A stretch of DNA of 64,000 nt, taken from assembly GCF_000934545.1 (NCBI RefSeq), contig NZ_CP010554.1, positions 1,922,001-1,986,000 on the forward strand. Reading direction: 5' to 3'. Of this stretch, positions 1 to 8,781 are shown one piece after another. Source of the stretch: Rugosibacter aromaticivorans. Its GTDB lineage: Bacteria > Pseudomonadota > Gammaproteobacteria > Burkholderiales > Rhodocyclaceae. The stretch's first letter is position 1. Every line of letters starts with the position of its first letter. Below the pieces are notes generated by a model. The model searched no databases and was not told the DNA's origin. It was given only the letters and a program-made list of their open reading frames with translations. The translations under genes were made by a program, and so were the position numbers.

Positions 1-680
1 GCGGCAGTCTGCGCAGTCGGTTAGCAACGTGGTTGCCGGGTGGCAAGTACGCTGGGCTGTTTGACAACGCCCATGATCGATTCAAGCTCGACGCGCGGTT
101 CTGCTACTTCAATACGACCCGCATTATCCAGGACGAGTCTGCACTACTGGCCGTATTGGAATACCTGTTCCATCGCATCGACCTCATCATGGATGGTGAG
201 CCGTTCATCATCGTGCTGGAGGAAGGCTGGAAGCTCCGCCGCAGTGCCTATTTCCGCGCACGTATCGACGATTGGTTGATGACCATTCGTAAGAAGAATG
301 GCGTAGTCATCTTCATTACCCCTGACCTCAAGCTATCCCACGACGAGCAATCCGACAGCCTGGTCAAACAGCCGGTGACCTTTCTTTATTTCGCCTGTGA
401 TCGGGCAGACGAACACGATTACCGCAAGGTCTTCGGCCTGTCGCAGCGTGAATTCGAGTTGGTGCGTGAGTGGGAACCCGAAGAGCGGCTGGCGCTGGTC
501 AAACATGGCAACGACAGCGTCGTCGTGCGTACCGGGCTAGATACCCCAGACCTGCGTCGCTTCCTGCCAGTGCTCTCGGGCAACGAGGGCAACCTGCGCT
601 TGATGCACAGCATCATGCACGAACTCGACAGCGAAGACCCCGAAGCGTGGTTACCTGTTTTTATGGAGAACGCAAAATGA
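1..680 (+). CDS. virB4: VirB4/TrwK-type conjugation ATPase, C-terminal part (cut by window edge)
   Basis: The frame is open to the left edge, so the N-terminus and Walker A lie outside the window. The visible ~225 residues carry the conserved VirB4 C-terminal pattern: WLPGGKYAGLFDN, then a Walker B region FIIVLEEGWK, then TIRKKNGVVIFIT, and finally KHGNDSVVVR. VirB4 ATPases power pilus assembly and substrate transfer at the inner membrane of type IV secretion systems. The Walker B aspartate seen in most relatives (IDEGWK or similar) is glutamate here. The stop overlaps the virB5 start by 3 bases, so the genes are translationally coupled and this is one long transfer operon. Confidence 0.9.
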   Translation, partial: GSLRSRLATWLPGGKYAGLFDNAHDRFKLDARFCYFNTTRIIQDESALLAVLEYLFHRIDLIMDGEPFIIVLEEGWKLRRSAYFRARIDDWLMTIRKKNGVVIFITPDLKLSHDEQSDSLVKQPVTFLYFACDRADEHDYRKVFGLSQREFELVREWEPEERLALVKHGNDSVVVRTGLDTPDLRRFLPVLSGNEGNLRLMHSIMHELDSEDPEAWLPVFMENAK

Positions 681-1396
681 AAATTCTTAAATTACGTTTG
701 ATCTGGCTGGCCGCATTCTTTTGGCTTTCCGGCGGGTTTGGTATGGTGGGCAATACCTACGCCCAATGGGCCGTGATTGATGCCTCAAATCTTCAGCAAA
801 ACATTGCGCAGTACGGGCAGATGGTCGAACAGGTCGCCCAGCTCAAAGCCCAATTAGAGCAGTTGAAAAGCCAGTACGCGGCGGTGACCGGTAGCTATGG
901 TCTCGGTGGGCTGATGCAGGGTGAAACACTTTCAGCAGCCGGCATCGTACCGGGTTCATGGCAGGAGGTCGTCAGCCTACAACAGGCCGGCAAATTCAAA
1001 AGCAAAATGGATTACTACGAGAACCTCATGAGACGTGTCGATCCTGCGCTGTTTGCGAACGATTCCAGCCGCAGCACTGGCGCCTACAAGCTCAGTTACG
1101 ACAACACACGCGCTGCCTTCGCCGTGACCGATGCTACCTATGACTCGGTGGAAACGCACCGCAAGAATATCGAGCAGTTGATTCAGCGCATCGACAGCAC
1201 ACAGAACGTCAAGGAAGCCACCGACCTCAACAACCGTCTGGTATCTGAAAACGCCATGTTGCAAATCTCAGTGGCGCGGCTGGCCGCCGTACAAAACAAC
1301 CTCAACGCCAGCGCGGCAAACGACCGGGTACAGGCCCAGGCGACGAATGCGGAGATGCTGCGCTACGACGCCAACTATCAATACAGGACACGCTAG
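677..1396 (+). CDS. virB5: VirB5/TrwJ-type pilus-tip protein
   Basis: This is a 239-residue exported protein with an N-terminal signal segment (KLRLIWLAAFFWLSGGFGMVG) ending near AYAQ-like TYAQ. The mature start QWAVIDASNLQQNIAQYGQM is typical of the VirB5/TrbJ family. A long helical, Gln/Leu-rich middle (QMVEQVAQLKAQLEQLKSQ) suggests coiled coil. The family forms the minor, adhesin-like tip of the conjugative pilus. I chose the ATG at 677, which overlaps the virB4 stop, because it gives the signal peptide directly. Upstream in-frame codons would add a non-hydrophobic extension lying inside virB4. Confidence 0.85.
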   Translation: MKILKLRLIWLAAFFWLSGGFGMVGNTYAQWAVIDASNLQQNIAQYGQMVEQVAQLKAQLEQLKSQYAAVTGSYGLGGLMQGETLSAAGIVPGSWQEVVSLQQAGKFKSKMDYYENLMRRVDPALFANDSSRSTGAYKLSYDNTRAAFAVTDATYDSVETHRKNIEQLIQRIDSTQNVKEATDLNNRLVSENAMLQISVARLAAVQNNLNASAANDRVQAQATNAEMLRYDANYQYRTR

Positions 1397-1398
1397 CC

Positions 1399-1551
1399 AT
1401 GAAGCCCTTCACGATTATCGTTGTGCTGGCCGCGCTATCTGTGGCGAGTTGCGCCTCGAACTCTACTTTGAAGTCTCCCTGCGTCGGTGCCGCAGGTTCC
1501 CCGTGCAGCCCAACCCCGCTTTCCCATGAACCCATTGTGAGGACGACATGA
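1399..1551 (+). CDS. virB7: VirB7/TrwH-like small lipoprotein
   Basis: A 50-residue reading frame begins 2 bases after the virB5 stop (ATG at 1399). It has a charged start (MKPF), a hydrophobic core and a lipobox VASC with the lipidated Cys at residue 18, followed by a short Pro/Cys-rich tail (KSPCVGAAGSPC). Size, lipobox and place in a VirB operon fit VirB7, the outer-membrane lipoprotein that pairs with VirB9 in the core complex. An entry-exclusion lipoprotein at the same position, as in pKM101-type operons, is the alternative. The stop overlaps the next start. Confidence 0.7.
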   Translation: MKPFTIIVVLAALSVASCASNSTLKSPCVGAAGSPCSPTPLSHEPIVRTT

Positions 1552-1910
1552 ACAAACGACGTTTATTGATTGTTGCAGCCTTCATTGCCCTGTCCGCCTG
1601 CGGCAAGCTGGGTAATCCGCTGCTTAGCGCCAGCGATGGTCAGTTCCTGAGATGGATTGCGCCCCGTAACGGTCTGGCTCCGTCCTGTGCTGCTGCACTC
1701 TATAAACCCGAGATGTTTATCGGGCAATACAACGGACTCAAATTTTCGGCGAAGGACAAAATATCTGCCGTAAGTGAGAAACAAAAAAGCGAGTGCATTG
1801 CGGATTTACAACAGCGTGCAAGCGAAATCGGCATCGAGGGCAATATCACGCGCGATCATCTATTGGATGATCGCGTGAAACAACGCTTTCTTGCTCTTCA
1901 GAGAGGTTAA
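1548..1910 (+). CDS. Type IV secretion-associated lipoprotein, unknown role
   Basis: This 120-residue protein has a clear lipoprotein signal: MNKRRLLIVAAFIALSACGK, with the lipobox SAC and the Cys at residue 18. The mature part has two further Cys residues (APSCAA and KSECIAD), which could form a periplasmic disulfide. It overlaps virB7 by 4 bases and ends just before the virB6 start. I do not recognise the family. Its position between virB5/virB7 and virB6 is where pKM101-like operons carry the Eex entry-exclusion lipoprotein, so exclusion is one possible role; an accessory core-complex lipoprotein is another. Confidence 0.7.
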   Translation: MNKRRLLIVAAFIALSACGKLGNPLLSASDGQFLRWIAPRNGLAPSCAAALYKPEMFIGQYNGLKFSAKDKISAVSEKQKSECIADLQQRASEIGIEGNITRDHLLDDRVKQRFLALQRG

Positions 1911-1912
1911 CT

Positions 1913-2818
1913 GTGGGGCTGCCTGCAACCGTGCTGACTGTTACCGATCAGGTCACGGCCGACTTTGTGACCCGCGTCTTCGGGCCAGTCGCCAATGCGG
2001 TGAGCACGCCGTTGTGGGCCGCTGTCACCTTGTTTGTTGCCCTATACGGATACATGGTGATGACCGGTCAAATCCAGCACCTGTACCAAACGGCTTTCCG
2101 CAACATCCTGCTAGTCGGATTCGTCACCTATACCGCTTTGAACTGGGACTGGTTCGGATATTTCTACGATGTTTTTACCAAGAGTCCCGATATGTTCTCC
2201 TCGACAATTTCCCTTGGGCACACTGCACCGTCGGCACTGGATGAACTCTATGACCGGGGAATGGTTACGGCATTCTCGATCTGGTCTCGCTCAGGCTGGG
2301 ATTTGGTGATGTGGAGTTTGGGCGCGGCAGTCTTCGTCGTCACTCTCTGCCTGATTGCGTTCGCCATATTCCTGTTGCTGTTAGCCAAGCTACTTGTTGC
2401 CATCACGCTTGGGATGGGGCCGATCTTCGTTGCCTTCTGCCTGTTCGATTCGACCCGGCAATGGTTCAAGAACTGGATCGGCTCTCTGGTGACACTCGTT
2501 ATCTTTCAACTGCTCATCTACGCGACGCTAGGGCTTGGTTATGGCATTTATCAGGCCGTTGTCCCGGAAGGCGATCTCTACAGCGCCAGTACGATGAACG
2601 CGGCGCAGCTCCAAGGACGTGTCCTCCCACTGCTGATGATTTTTCTGGCGCTACTGTTTGTCCTGCGCAAGGCGGATGGTCATGCACAGGCTCTGATCGG
2701 CTCCATGAGCTACGTCGGCGATGCCACCGGCCATGTCGTTCGTTCCGCGTCGAGGGCACTAGCCGCCGCTGGTCGGCGTGGACCACGCCTGTCAATGGGC
2801 GGACGCACAAAAACCTGA
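1913..2818 (+). CDS. virB6: VirB6/TrwI-type polytopic inner-membrane channel protein
   Basis: This 301-residue integral membrane protein starts at GTG, 2 bases after the preceding stop. It has about six hydrophobic segments: one near residues 35-50, one near 60-75, a pair near 140-180, and the last near 200-250. It also has the family landmark LGMGPIFVAFCLFDSTRQWFKNW after the central pair. VirB6 proteins form part of the inner-membrane translocation pore. The C-terminus is basic and presumably cytoplasmic. The order virB6-virB8-virB9-virB10-virB11 follows without gaps, as in R388 and pKM101. Confidence 0.88.
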   Translation: MGLPATVLTVTDQVTADFVTRVFGPVANAVSTPLWAAVTLFVALYGYMVMTGQIQHLYQTAFRNILLVGFVTYTALNWDWFGYFYDVFTKSPDMFSSTISLGHTAPSALDELYDRGMVTAFSIWSRSGWDLVMWSLGAAVFVVTLCLIAFAIFLLLLAKLLVAITLGMGPIFVAFCLFDSTRQWFKNWIGSLVTLVIFQLLIYATLGLGYGIYQAVVPEGDLYSASTMNAAQLQGRVLPLLMIFLALLFVLRKADGHAQALIGSMSYVGDATGHVVRSASRALAAAGRRGPRLSMGGRTKT

Positions 2819-2829
2819 GAGGAACGCGA

Positions 2830-3567
2830 ATGGACATGTCACCGATCCCCACTATGCCGCCCACCATCCAAGCCGATCCCGGCGCAAAGGAATGGGAATA
2901 CCTCAGTCACGGCGCCGTCGTCGTCGAACGCAACCGCTGGTTCGTTGCAACCTTGGTCGCCGGCCTGATTGCTGCCGGCGCAGTGACCGCCGTTGCCATG
3001 ATGCTTCCCCTGGAGAAACTGGTCCCACTGGCCGTGACGGTGGACTCGCATACGGGATTGGTCACCTCGGTGGAATACGGCAAAAGCGTTAGCGACTTGA
3101 CTCAGAAAGAAGCTATCCAGCGCAGTGATGTGGCCCGCTATGTCACGGCACGCGAAACCTACGATCCGCAGGATTACGCGACGCATATCAAGATGGTGCG
3201 CGTAATGTCGGACGGCAATGTCTGGCAGCAATACGAAGACGACAACTCCCAATACAACGATGCCAGTGCCGTAAAACGCTACGGCTACAAGGTACGCCGT
3301 CGCATCGAGGTCAACACCGCGCTACCGCTGCCGAATGCCAGCAATACCTATCAGGTGCGCTTCGTCGCCATCGAAGAGTTTCCCGGTTCGCAAATGCTGC
3401 CGGTAGAAAAGCCCTATGTCGCCACAGTGACCTTCCGCTACAGTGAGCGCGCCTTGAGCAACGAGGATCGCATCATCAATCCGCTCAACTTCCGTGCAAT
3501 TGCCTACCGCACGGATCAGGAAATCGCTAATCCAATTGCATCCTCGAACAAAGGGGTTTCCCAATGA
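2830..3567 (+). CDS. virB8: VirB8/TrwG-type assembly factor
   Basis: This is a 245-residue bitopic protein: a short cytoplasmic N-terminus, one membrane segment at about residues 37-60 (WFVATLVAGLIAAGAVTAVAMM), then a periplasmic domain with the family landmarks TVDSHTGLV and ARETYDPQDY and a C-terminal NPLNFRAIAYRTDQE. VirB8 nucleates assembly of the inner-membrane complex. The start at 2830 has GAGAGGAACGCGA upstream; the frame is open much further up but there it only shadows virB6. The stop overlaps the virB9 start by 4 bases. Confidence 0.9.
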   Translation: MDMSPIPTMPPTIQADPGAKEWEYLSHGAVVVERNRWFVATLVAGLIAAGAVTAVAMMLPLEKLVPLAVTVDSHTGLVTSVEYGKSVSDLTQKEAIQRSDVARYVTARETYDPQDYATHIKMVRVMSDGNVWQQYEDDNSQYNDASAVKRYGYKVRRRIEVNTALPLPNASNTYQVRFVAIEEFPGSQMLPVEKPYVATVTFRYSERALSNEDRIINPLNFRAIAYRTDQEIANPIASSNKGVSQ

Positions 3568-4352
3568 ACAAAGCCATCGCCCTTCTAGCGGCAGTGATGA
3601 TCAGCCACGCCGCGCATGCGGAGCGTATTCCGCAGCCCATGGCAACCGACCAACGGATACGTCAAGTGGTCTATAACGCTGCTGAAGTGTATGAGGTCAC
3701 CGGTAATTACCGGTTCACCACGACCATTGAATTCGAGCAGGGCGAGACGGTGCAATACCTGACACTGGGCGACACGATTGCTTGGCAGGCGCATCCGATG
3801 GGCAATCGTGTCCACCTGAAACCGGTCGAGCCGCATGCAGTAACCAACCTCACTGTCGTGACGGATCGCCGTACCTATTACTTTCGACTCACCGGTACAA
3901 CATCCAGGTCCAAACTGGATGCGACCTATCTACTGCGCTTCAGCTATGGCCCGGAAGGCGATATCGCCATCAACCCAGCGGCTGTTCGCAAGTCCAGTAG
4001 TAAGCAAGCCAAGGATGATCTCGCCACCAAGGTCAAGATTCGCAATTGCAATTACTCGGTCTCCGGTAGTAACAACGTCAAGCTTCTACGTGCCTGCGAC
4101 GATGGCTTGTTCACCTACCTCGAATTCGCCGAGCACACCAACCTGCCGGCTTTCTTTGCTGTCGATCCCAAAGGTAACGAGTCGGTCGTGAACTATCGGA
4201 TGGAGGGTAGGTATGTGGTGATCGAACGCGTCGGCAGCCTGTACACCCTGCGCGATGGCAACGAATCCCTGTGCCTGTTCAATGAAGACAAGCCGTTCCA
4301 GACCACCAATACGACAGTACGCAAGTCGATCAAGTTTGGGGGCAAGACATGA
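3564..4352 (+). CDS. virB9: VirB9/TrwF-type outer-membrane core protein
   Basis: This is a 262-residue protein with a Sec signal peptide (MNKAIALLAAVMISHAAHA, cleavage near residue 19). It has the two-domain VirB9/CagX pattern: an N-terminal beta domain with IPQPMATDQRIRQVVYNAAEVYEV and LTVVTDRRTYYFRLT, and a C-terminal part with NCNYSVSG and DDGLFTYLEFAEHTNLPAFFAVD. VirB9 binds the VirB7 lipoprotein and the VirB10 C-terminus to build the outer core ring. The gene overlaps virB8 and virB10 by 4 bases at each end. Confidence 0.92.
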   Translation: MNKAIALLAAVMISHAAHAERIPQPMATDQRIRQVVYNAAEVYEVTGNYRFTTTIEFEQGETVQYLTLGDTIAWQAHPMGNRVHLKPVEPHAVTNLTVVTDRRTYYFRLTGTTSRSKLDATYLLRFSYGPEGDIAINPAAVRKSSSKQAKDDLATKVKIRNCNYSVSGSNNVKLLRACDDGLFTYLEFAEHTNLPAFFAVDPKGNESVVNYRMEGRYVVIERVGSLYTLRDGNESLCLFNEDKPFQTTNTTVRKSIKFGGKT

Positions 4353-5611
4353 AACCTCCATCAAACACGAATGAACCAAAAACCACGAACGCTTCCGCCA
4401 ACCGTGAACAGGCGATTCATGATTGGGAAGAGCAAACGGATAACGCCGCCCATGAAGGCCGCAAGTTCTCCGGCGAGCGCGTCAAGCGCATCATCAAAGG
4501 CGACTGGTTAAGCAAGGTCGGTTTCGTGGTCGTGACACTGGTAATACTTTTTTTCGTACTGACCCACGATAGCAAGCAGGCAAAGGCGCTGCGTAATGAA
4601 GCCCGCGCAGCGGAACTGACGGACGAACCCTCGGTACGCGACTACCGACCGCCCGTGATGCCGGCGCGACCCGTCGAACCCTTACAGTCCGCCAATTCGA
4701 ACCAACAGGACAAGTCATCCGGTAAACCGACCGACGATACCGAGGCCATTGCCTTGCGTCGCAAGGCAGACCAGCTCGATGACGCCCGTACCAAGTCCGA
4801 CATCATCGTGAAAGGTGGCGGTTCGTCGATTAACGCGACGGCAACCGCAGCGCCATCGGGTGTTCCAGCATCCTTCAATATCCCTGGATTGCAACTGGCA
4901 TCGGGCTACGGCAATCGACCCGATAGCAGCGAGTCGAATGACCCTAACCGCGCTTTTGCGCAACAGATGAGCGGCCGAACTGTAGTGACGGCCACCCCAC
5001 GCCGAGTCGGCAATCTGGATTGTCTGGCCCTGCAAGGCAAGATGATCGACGCCGAATTGGAAACGGCCATCAATACCGATCTGCCGGGGCAGATCCGGGC
5101 CGTGGTCTCGAACCCCTTGTACGCCGAACAAGGACAGGAGGCACTGGTGACGCCTGGCTCGCGTCTGAACGGCGTCTATAACACAGCAGTCAGCAAGGGA
5201 CAGGTACGCGTATTCGTTATCTGGAATCGTCTGATCCGTCCCGATGGCGTGGAAATCACTCTCGACTCGGGTGCAACGGATGCCTTGGGCCAGGCCGGGT
5301 TGCAGGGCGAAACAGACAATCATTTCGCGCAAATCTTCGGCATGTCGGCACTGCTCAGCATCATCGGTGCCGGGGCTGGCACATCAAGCGTGGGTTCAGA
5401 CAGCAACTACAACTCGGCGGACGCCTATCGCAGCGCCGTGCAACAGAGTTTTGCCCGCACCTCGAATAGCGTACTGGCGCCCTACGCGAACATCCCGCCA
5501 ACGAATACGGTTCATCAAGGAGAACGGATCAAGGTCTTCCTAAATCGCGATCTGGATTTCTGTCGTTTGCGCGCAGAGACGAATGATCAAGCTGATCTGG
5601 TCTTGCCTTAA
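4349..5611 (+). CDS. virB10: VirB10/TrwE-type scaffold protein
   Basis: This is a 420-residue protein with a cytoplasmic N-terminus, one membrane helix at about residues 51-72 (WLSKVGFVVVTLVILFFVLT), a low-complexity linker rich in Pro, Gln and Ser, and a C-terminal beta domain containing TPGSRLNGVYN, VFVIWNRLIRPDGVEI and HQGERIKVFLNRDLDF. VirB10 spans both membranes and passes the ATP-driven signal to the outer core. Length and layout are normal for the family. A short 18-base gap with a GGAG site leads to virB11. Confidence 0.93.
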   Translation: MKPPSNTNEPKTTNASANREQAIHDWEEQTDNAAHEGRKFSGERVKRIIKGDWLSKVGFVVVTLVILFFVLTHDSKQAKALRNEARAAELTDEPSVRDYRPPVMPARPVEPLQSANSNQQDKSSGKPTDDTEAIALRRKADQLDDARTKSDIIVKGGGSSINATATAAPSGVPASFNIPGLQLASGYGNRPDSSESNDPNRAFAQQMSGRTVVTATPRRVGNLDCLALQGKMIDAELETAINTDLPGQIRAVVSNPLYAEQGQEALVTPGSRLNGVYNTAVSKGQVRVFVIWNRLIRPDGVEITLDSGATDALGQAGLQGETDNHFAQIFGMSALLSIIGAGAGTSSVGSDSNYNSADAYRSAVQQSFARTSNSVLAPYANIPPTNTVHQGERIKVFLNRDLDFCRLRAETNDQADLVLP

Positions 5612-5629
5612 TCAAAGGAGCGACAAGCC

Positions 5630-6736
5630 ATGAATGCAAATGTTCAATCGGCGATGTTCCGCGAACAGCAATCATCCGAATCCGATGAATCAGTCCTGTC
5701 AGGGCAACCGGTAAATCGCAGCGATCTAGTACAGGTACCAGGCGGTGCTGCGTTACGCACGCATCTGATGCCGTTGCAGCAGTGGCTTGATGAACCTGAC
5801 GTGACGGAAATATCCGTCAACGGTGCCCGTGAAATATGGATTGCCAAACAAGGCCAGCCTTATATGGAACGCCATGAAGCGGAAGAACTGACTCACGAAG
5901 TTCTACTGGAACTGGCGCAACAGGTGGCGACCAGTACCGAGCAGGAAGTCAGCAAAGAGAAACCTCTCCTTTCTGCGGAGCTTCCCAACGGCTATCGCAT
6001 CCAGTTTGTACTGCCACCGGCAGCGGGTCGCAACGTCGTACTGTCGATACGCAAACCCGCCGTGCTCAATTTAAGCCTGGATGATTACGACAAGGCCGGT
6101 GCATTCACGCTGACCAACCAAATCTCGATGCTGGAGAGAGAAACCGAAAATACGCTGCGTACCGTCTATGCAAATCGTGAGTATGGAAGATTCCTGCGCA
6201 TCGCCGTCAAGATGCGCAAGAACATCCTGATCTCGGCCGGTACCGATACCGGCAAGACCACGCTGCTCAATGCCATGTTGAAGGAAATCCCCGAACACGA
6301 ACGACTTGTCATCATTGAAGATGCCCGCGAATTGCGGCCCCCGCAAACCAATGTCGTGAGGCTGTTTTACTCACGCGGTGAGCAAGGCCTGGCACAGGTG
6401 ACGGCACAGGAACTCTGTGAAGCCACATTGCGGCTGCGGCCCGATCGCATCCTGCTCGGTGAGCTGCGCGGCAAGGAAGCCTTTACCTACCTGCGTACCA
6501 TCAACAGCGGGCATCCGGGATCAATCACGACCATACATTCCGACAGTCCACGCCTTGCTTTCGAGCAACTGGCGTTGATGGTGATGCAGGGATTTCCGAG
6601 CATTGATAAATCGCTGGTCATCGATTACGTGCGCTCGATCATCCCAATCGTGATCCAGCTCAAACGGTCTGAAGGAAAACGGTATATCTCGGAGATTTAT
6701 TATGCGGATGCCGATACGCCTGTGGTTGCTGTTTAG
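5630..6736 (+). CDS. virB11: VirB11/TrwD-type hexameric ATPase
   Basis: This is a 368-residue traffic ATPase. It shows a Walker A (AGTDTGKT near residue 205), an Asp box (LVIIEDARELRP), a Walker B region (LRPDRILLGELRGKEAF) and a His box (GHPGSITTIHS). The P-loop reads GTDTGKT where relatives usually have GSTGSGKT; it still fits the [AG]x4GK[ST] rule. VirB11 works at the cytoplasmic face with VirB4 and VirD4. The 3' end overlaps the next gene by 35 bases. Confidence 0.93.
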   Translation: MNANVQSAMFREQQSSESDESVLSGQPVNRSDLVQVPGGAALRTHLMPLQQWLDEPDVTEISVNGAREIWIAKQGQPYMERHEAEELTHEVLLELAQQVATSTEQEVSKEKPLLSAELPNGYRIQFVLPPAAGRNVVLSIRKPAVLNLSLDDYDKAGAFTLTNQISMLERETENTLRTVYANREYGRFLRIAVKMRKNILISAGTDTGKTTLLNAMLKEIPEHERLVIIEDARELRPPQTNVVRLFYSRGEQGLAQVTAQELCEATLRLRPDRILLGELRGKEAFTYLRTINSGHPGSITTIHSDSPRLAFEQLALMVMQGFPSIDKSLVIDYVRSIIPIVIQLKRSEGKRYISEIYYADADTPVVAV

Positions 6737-7259
6737 TTTTACCACTGGTCTCTCGGCCACATCTGCTTTTGGGCAGGTGTCGGCGTACCCGCTTGCCTCC
6801 CAAAACTCGATGCGAGTTGATCCGTCTGTACAGCGTGAGCGTGACACCACGCGCATGAGCATCTTGCAGGATGAGCTTGCCAAGGAAACCCGTGAGCTGG
6901 GTACTGCCGAGACCGAATGGCGCAACGCTCAAGTGGCCCGAACACCACCAGACAAGGTTCAGGATATTTCTGCACGCGTAACGCTACATCGTCAGAACGT
7001 AACCGCGCTGGAGCGAGAAATAGGACTGGTTAAGAACCGGCCTGTTTCCATCGCTCGCAATGATGACTTGGTAGAAACTCCCACGCGCTCTCGTACACGA
7101 CAGCCCGATGATTGGCTGATTTTCCGACCACAGTTACCGGAACCGGATCAGAACGCTGCACCGAAAGTATTGGTACGCCGCAGATTGCCGTTAGCCGCAC
7201 CGACTGTCAGTCAGCCGCAATGGATTATTCAGGCGGGTCTTAAGGGCCTCTTACCATGA
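6702..7259 (+). CDS. Exported coiled-coil protein of the transfer operon, unknown
   Basis: This is a 185-residue protein with a signal peptide (MRMPIRLWLLFSFTTGLSATSAFGQ). A charged, heptad-like stretch at about residues 45-110 (DELAKETRELGTAETEWRNAQ and VTLHRQNVTALEREIGLVK) suggests a periplasmic coiled coil. The C-terminus is Pro/Arg-rich. It lies between virB11 and the coupling-protein gene, overlapping both (35 and 4 bases), so it is surely co-expressed with transfer. I do not recognise the family; a periplasmic accessory or pilus-related factor is a guess. Confidence 0.7.
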   Translation: MRMPIRLWLLFSFTTGLSATSAFGQVSAYPLASQNSMRVDPSVQRERDTTRMSILQDELAKETRELGTAETEWRNAQVARTPPDKVQDISARVTLHRQNVTALEREIGLVKNRPVSIARNDDLVETPTRSRTRQPDDWLIFRPQLPEPDQNAAPKVLVRRRLPLAAPTVSQPQWIIQAGLKGLLP

Positions 7260-8767
7260 CTCGCGACGATAAAAACTATGTCTTTCTGGGGATTCTGTTC
7301 GGATTGCCTATCGTCTCCTGGTTGTGCATGGCGGCATGGCGTTACGGCATTGAACGACCCGTGGCGCGTGGTTTGGTGCGAATCGCCAGATTGACGCCGC
7401 AGGATCAATTTCTGATGGGCGCACTGGGCGTCGGTTTGGCGAGTGGACTCTTTATCGCTCACCGTATCGTTCAACATTACGATACGCAATTCGGCGGCGC
7501 GGGGTTTCGCCGCTTCCTGCGCGGTACGCGCATGACCAGCCATCGCAGCTTGCAGCGGCAAACGCGTGAAGCGGGTAAGACTCAGGTACTCGTGGCCGAT
7601 ACACCGATTCCGATCTGGCTGGAAACCCTGCATTTGCTGGTAACGGGTGCCACGGGAACAGGCAAGACCGTTGCACTGGCACAGGTGATCGAAACCATCC
7701 TGCGTCGTGGTGACCGATTGATTATCGTCGATCCGAATGGCAGCTTCCTGTCGCGGTTTTATTTTCCGGGGGACGTGATTCTGAATCCCTTCGATACGCG
7801 CTCGGAAAACTGGAGCATCTTCAACGAGCTGCATGATGAATATGACTTCAAGCGATATGCACTGTCTGTTGTGCCCAAGGGGCTGACCGACGATGCCGAA
7901 GAATGGAACGGCTATGCACGTCTGCTGTTTCAGGCGGCGACCAAGAAAATGGCTTCAGTGAATAACACGGATATTTTTTCACTAATCAAATTACTTTCAA
8001 CGGAGAGTGACGAATCACTGAAAGAGTTCCTTGCCAATACCGAAGCCGAAGGTTTGTTCGTCGGCGCCAAGCAGGCACTCTCCAGTGCACGCTTCATCCT
8101 TGCCAAATATCTCGACCCACACCAATACCTGAGAGATGACGGCTCGTTCTCCATTCGCCGCTGGCTGGAAGAAGGCGAAGGGAATCTGTACATCACCTGG
8201 CGCGAGGATATGCTCGAAGCGCTGAAGCCATTGGTGTCGACTTGGGTGGACATTCTGTGCACGTCGATTCTGAGTTTGCCGGAAAGTCCGGTTCGGCGAA
8301 TATGGATGGTCATTGACGAACTGGACAGCCTGCAAAAACTTCCCTCGCTGGAAGATGCTGCGACCAAGGGGCGCAAACACGGCCTGCGTATCGTGGCGGG
8401 GATTCAGTCCACGGCCCAGTTGGATCGCACCAATGGCGAGAAGGATGCAACGGTGCTGCGCAGTTGCTTCCGCAACATCCTGGTCCTCGGTGGTGGTCGC
8501 GCCGACAGCAAGACGGCAGAAGACCTGAGCAAGAGCCTGGGCGAGCACGAGGTCGAACGCGAAACGCTGGGCGAGTCCGCTAATGATCGCGGCGGCAGTC
8601 GCAGTCGAACGCTGCGTATCGAACGCGAACGCGTGGTCATGCCCTCCGAGATTCAATCCTTGCCGGAACTGACGGGATACCTGGCCTTTGCAGGTGATCT
8701 GCCGATTACGCGTATCAAGCTGACACCACGCCACTATCCGCTGCGGCATGCGGCGATTCTGGAGTGA
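7256..8767 (+). CDS. VirD4/TrwB-type coupling protein
   Basis: This is a 503-residue protein, close to TrwB of R388 in length. It has two N-terminal membrane segments (about residues 10-30 and 50-70), a Walker A (VTGATGTGKTV), a Walker B (MVIDELDSLQKLP) followed by GRKHGLRIVAGIQS, and LVLGGGRADSKTAEDLSKSLG near the C-terminus. Coupling proteins bring the relaxosome to the secretion channel and pump DNA. It precedes the relaxase gene directly, as trwB precedes trwC. Confidence 0.92.
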   Translation: MTRDDKNYVFLGILFGLPIVSWLCMAAWRYGIERPVARGLVRIARLTPQDQFLMGALGVGLASGLFIAHRIVQHYDTQFGGAGFRRFLRGTRMTSHRSLQRQTREAGKTQVLVADTPIPIWLETLHLLVTGATGTGKTVALAQVIETILRRGDRLIIVDPNGSFLSRFYFPGDVILNPFDTRSENWSIFNELHDEYDFKRYALSVVPKGLTDDAEEWNGYARLLFQAATKKMASVNNTDIFSLIKLLSTESDESLKEFLANTEAEGLFVGAKQALSSARFILAKYLDPHQYLRDDGSFSIRRWLEEGEGNLYITWREDMLEALKPLVSTWVDILCTSILSLPESPVRRIWMVIDELDSLQKLPSLEDAATKGRKHGLRIVAGIQSTAQLDRTNGEKDATVLRSCFRNILVLGGGRADSKTAEDLSKSLGEHEVERETLGESANDRGGSRSRTLRIERERVVMPSEIQSLPELTGYLAFAGDLPITRIKLTPRHYPLRHAAILE

Positions 8768-8781
8768 CTTGGAGATAACCC

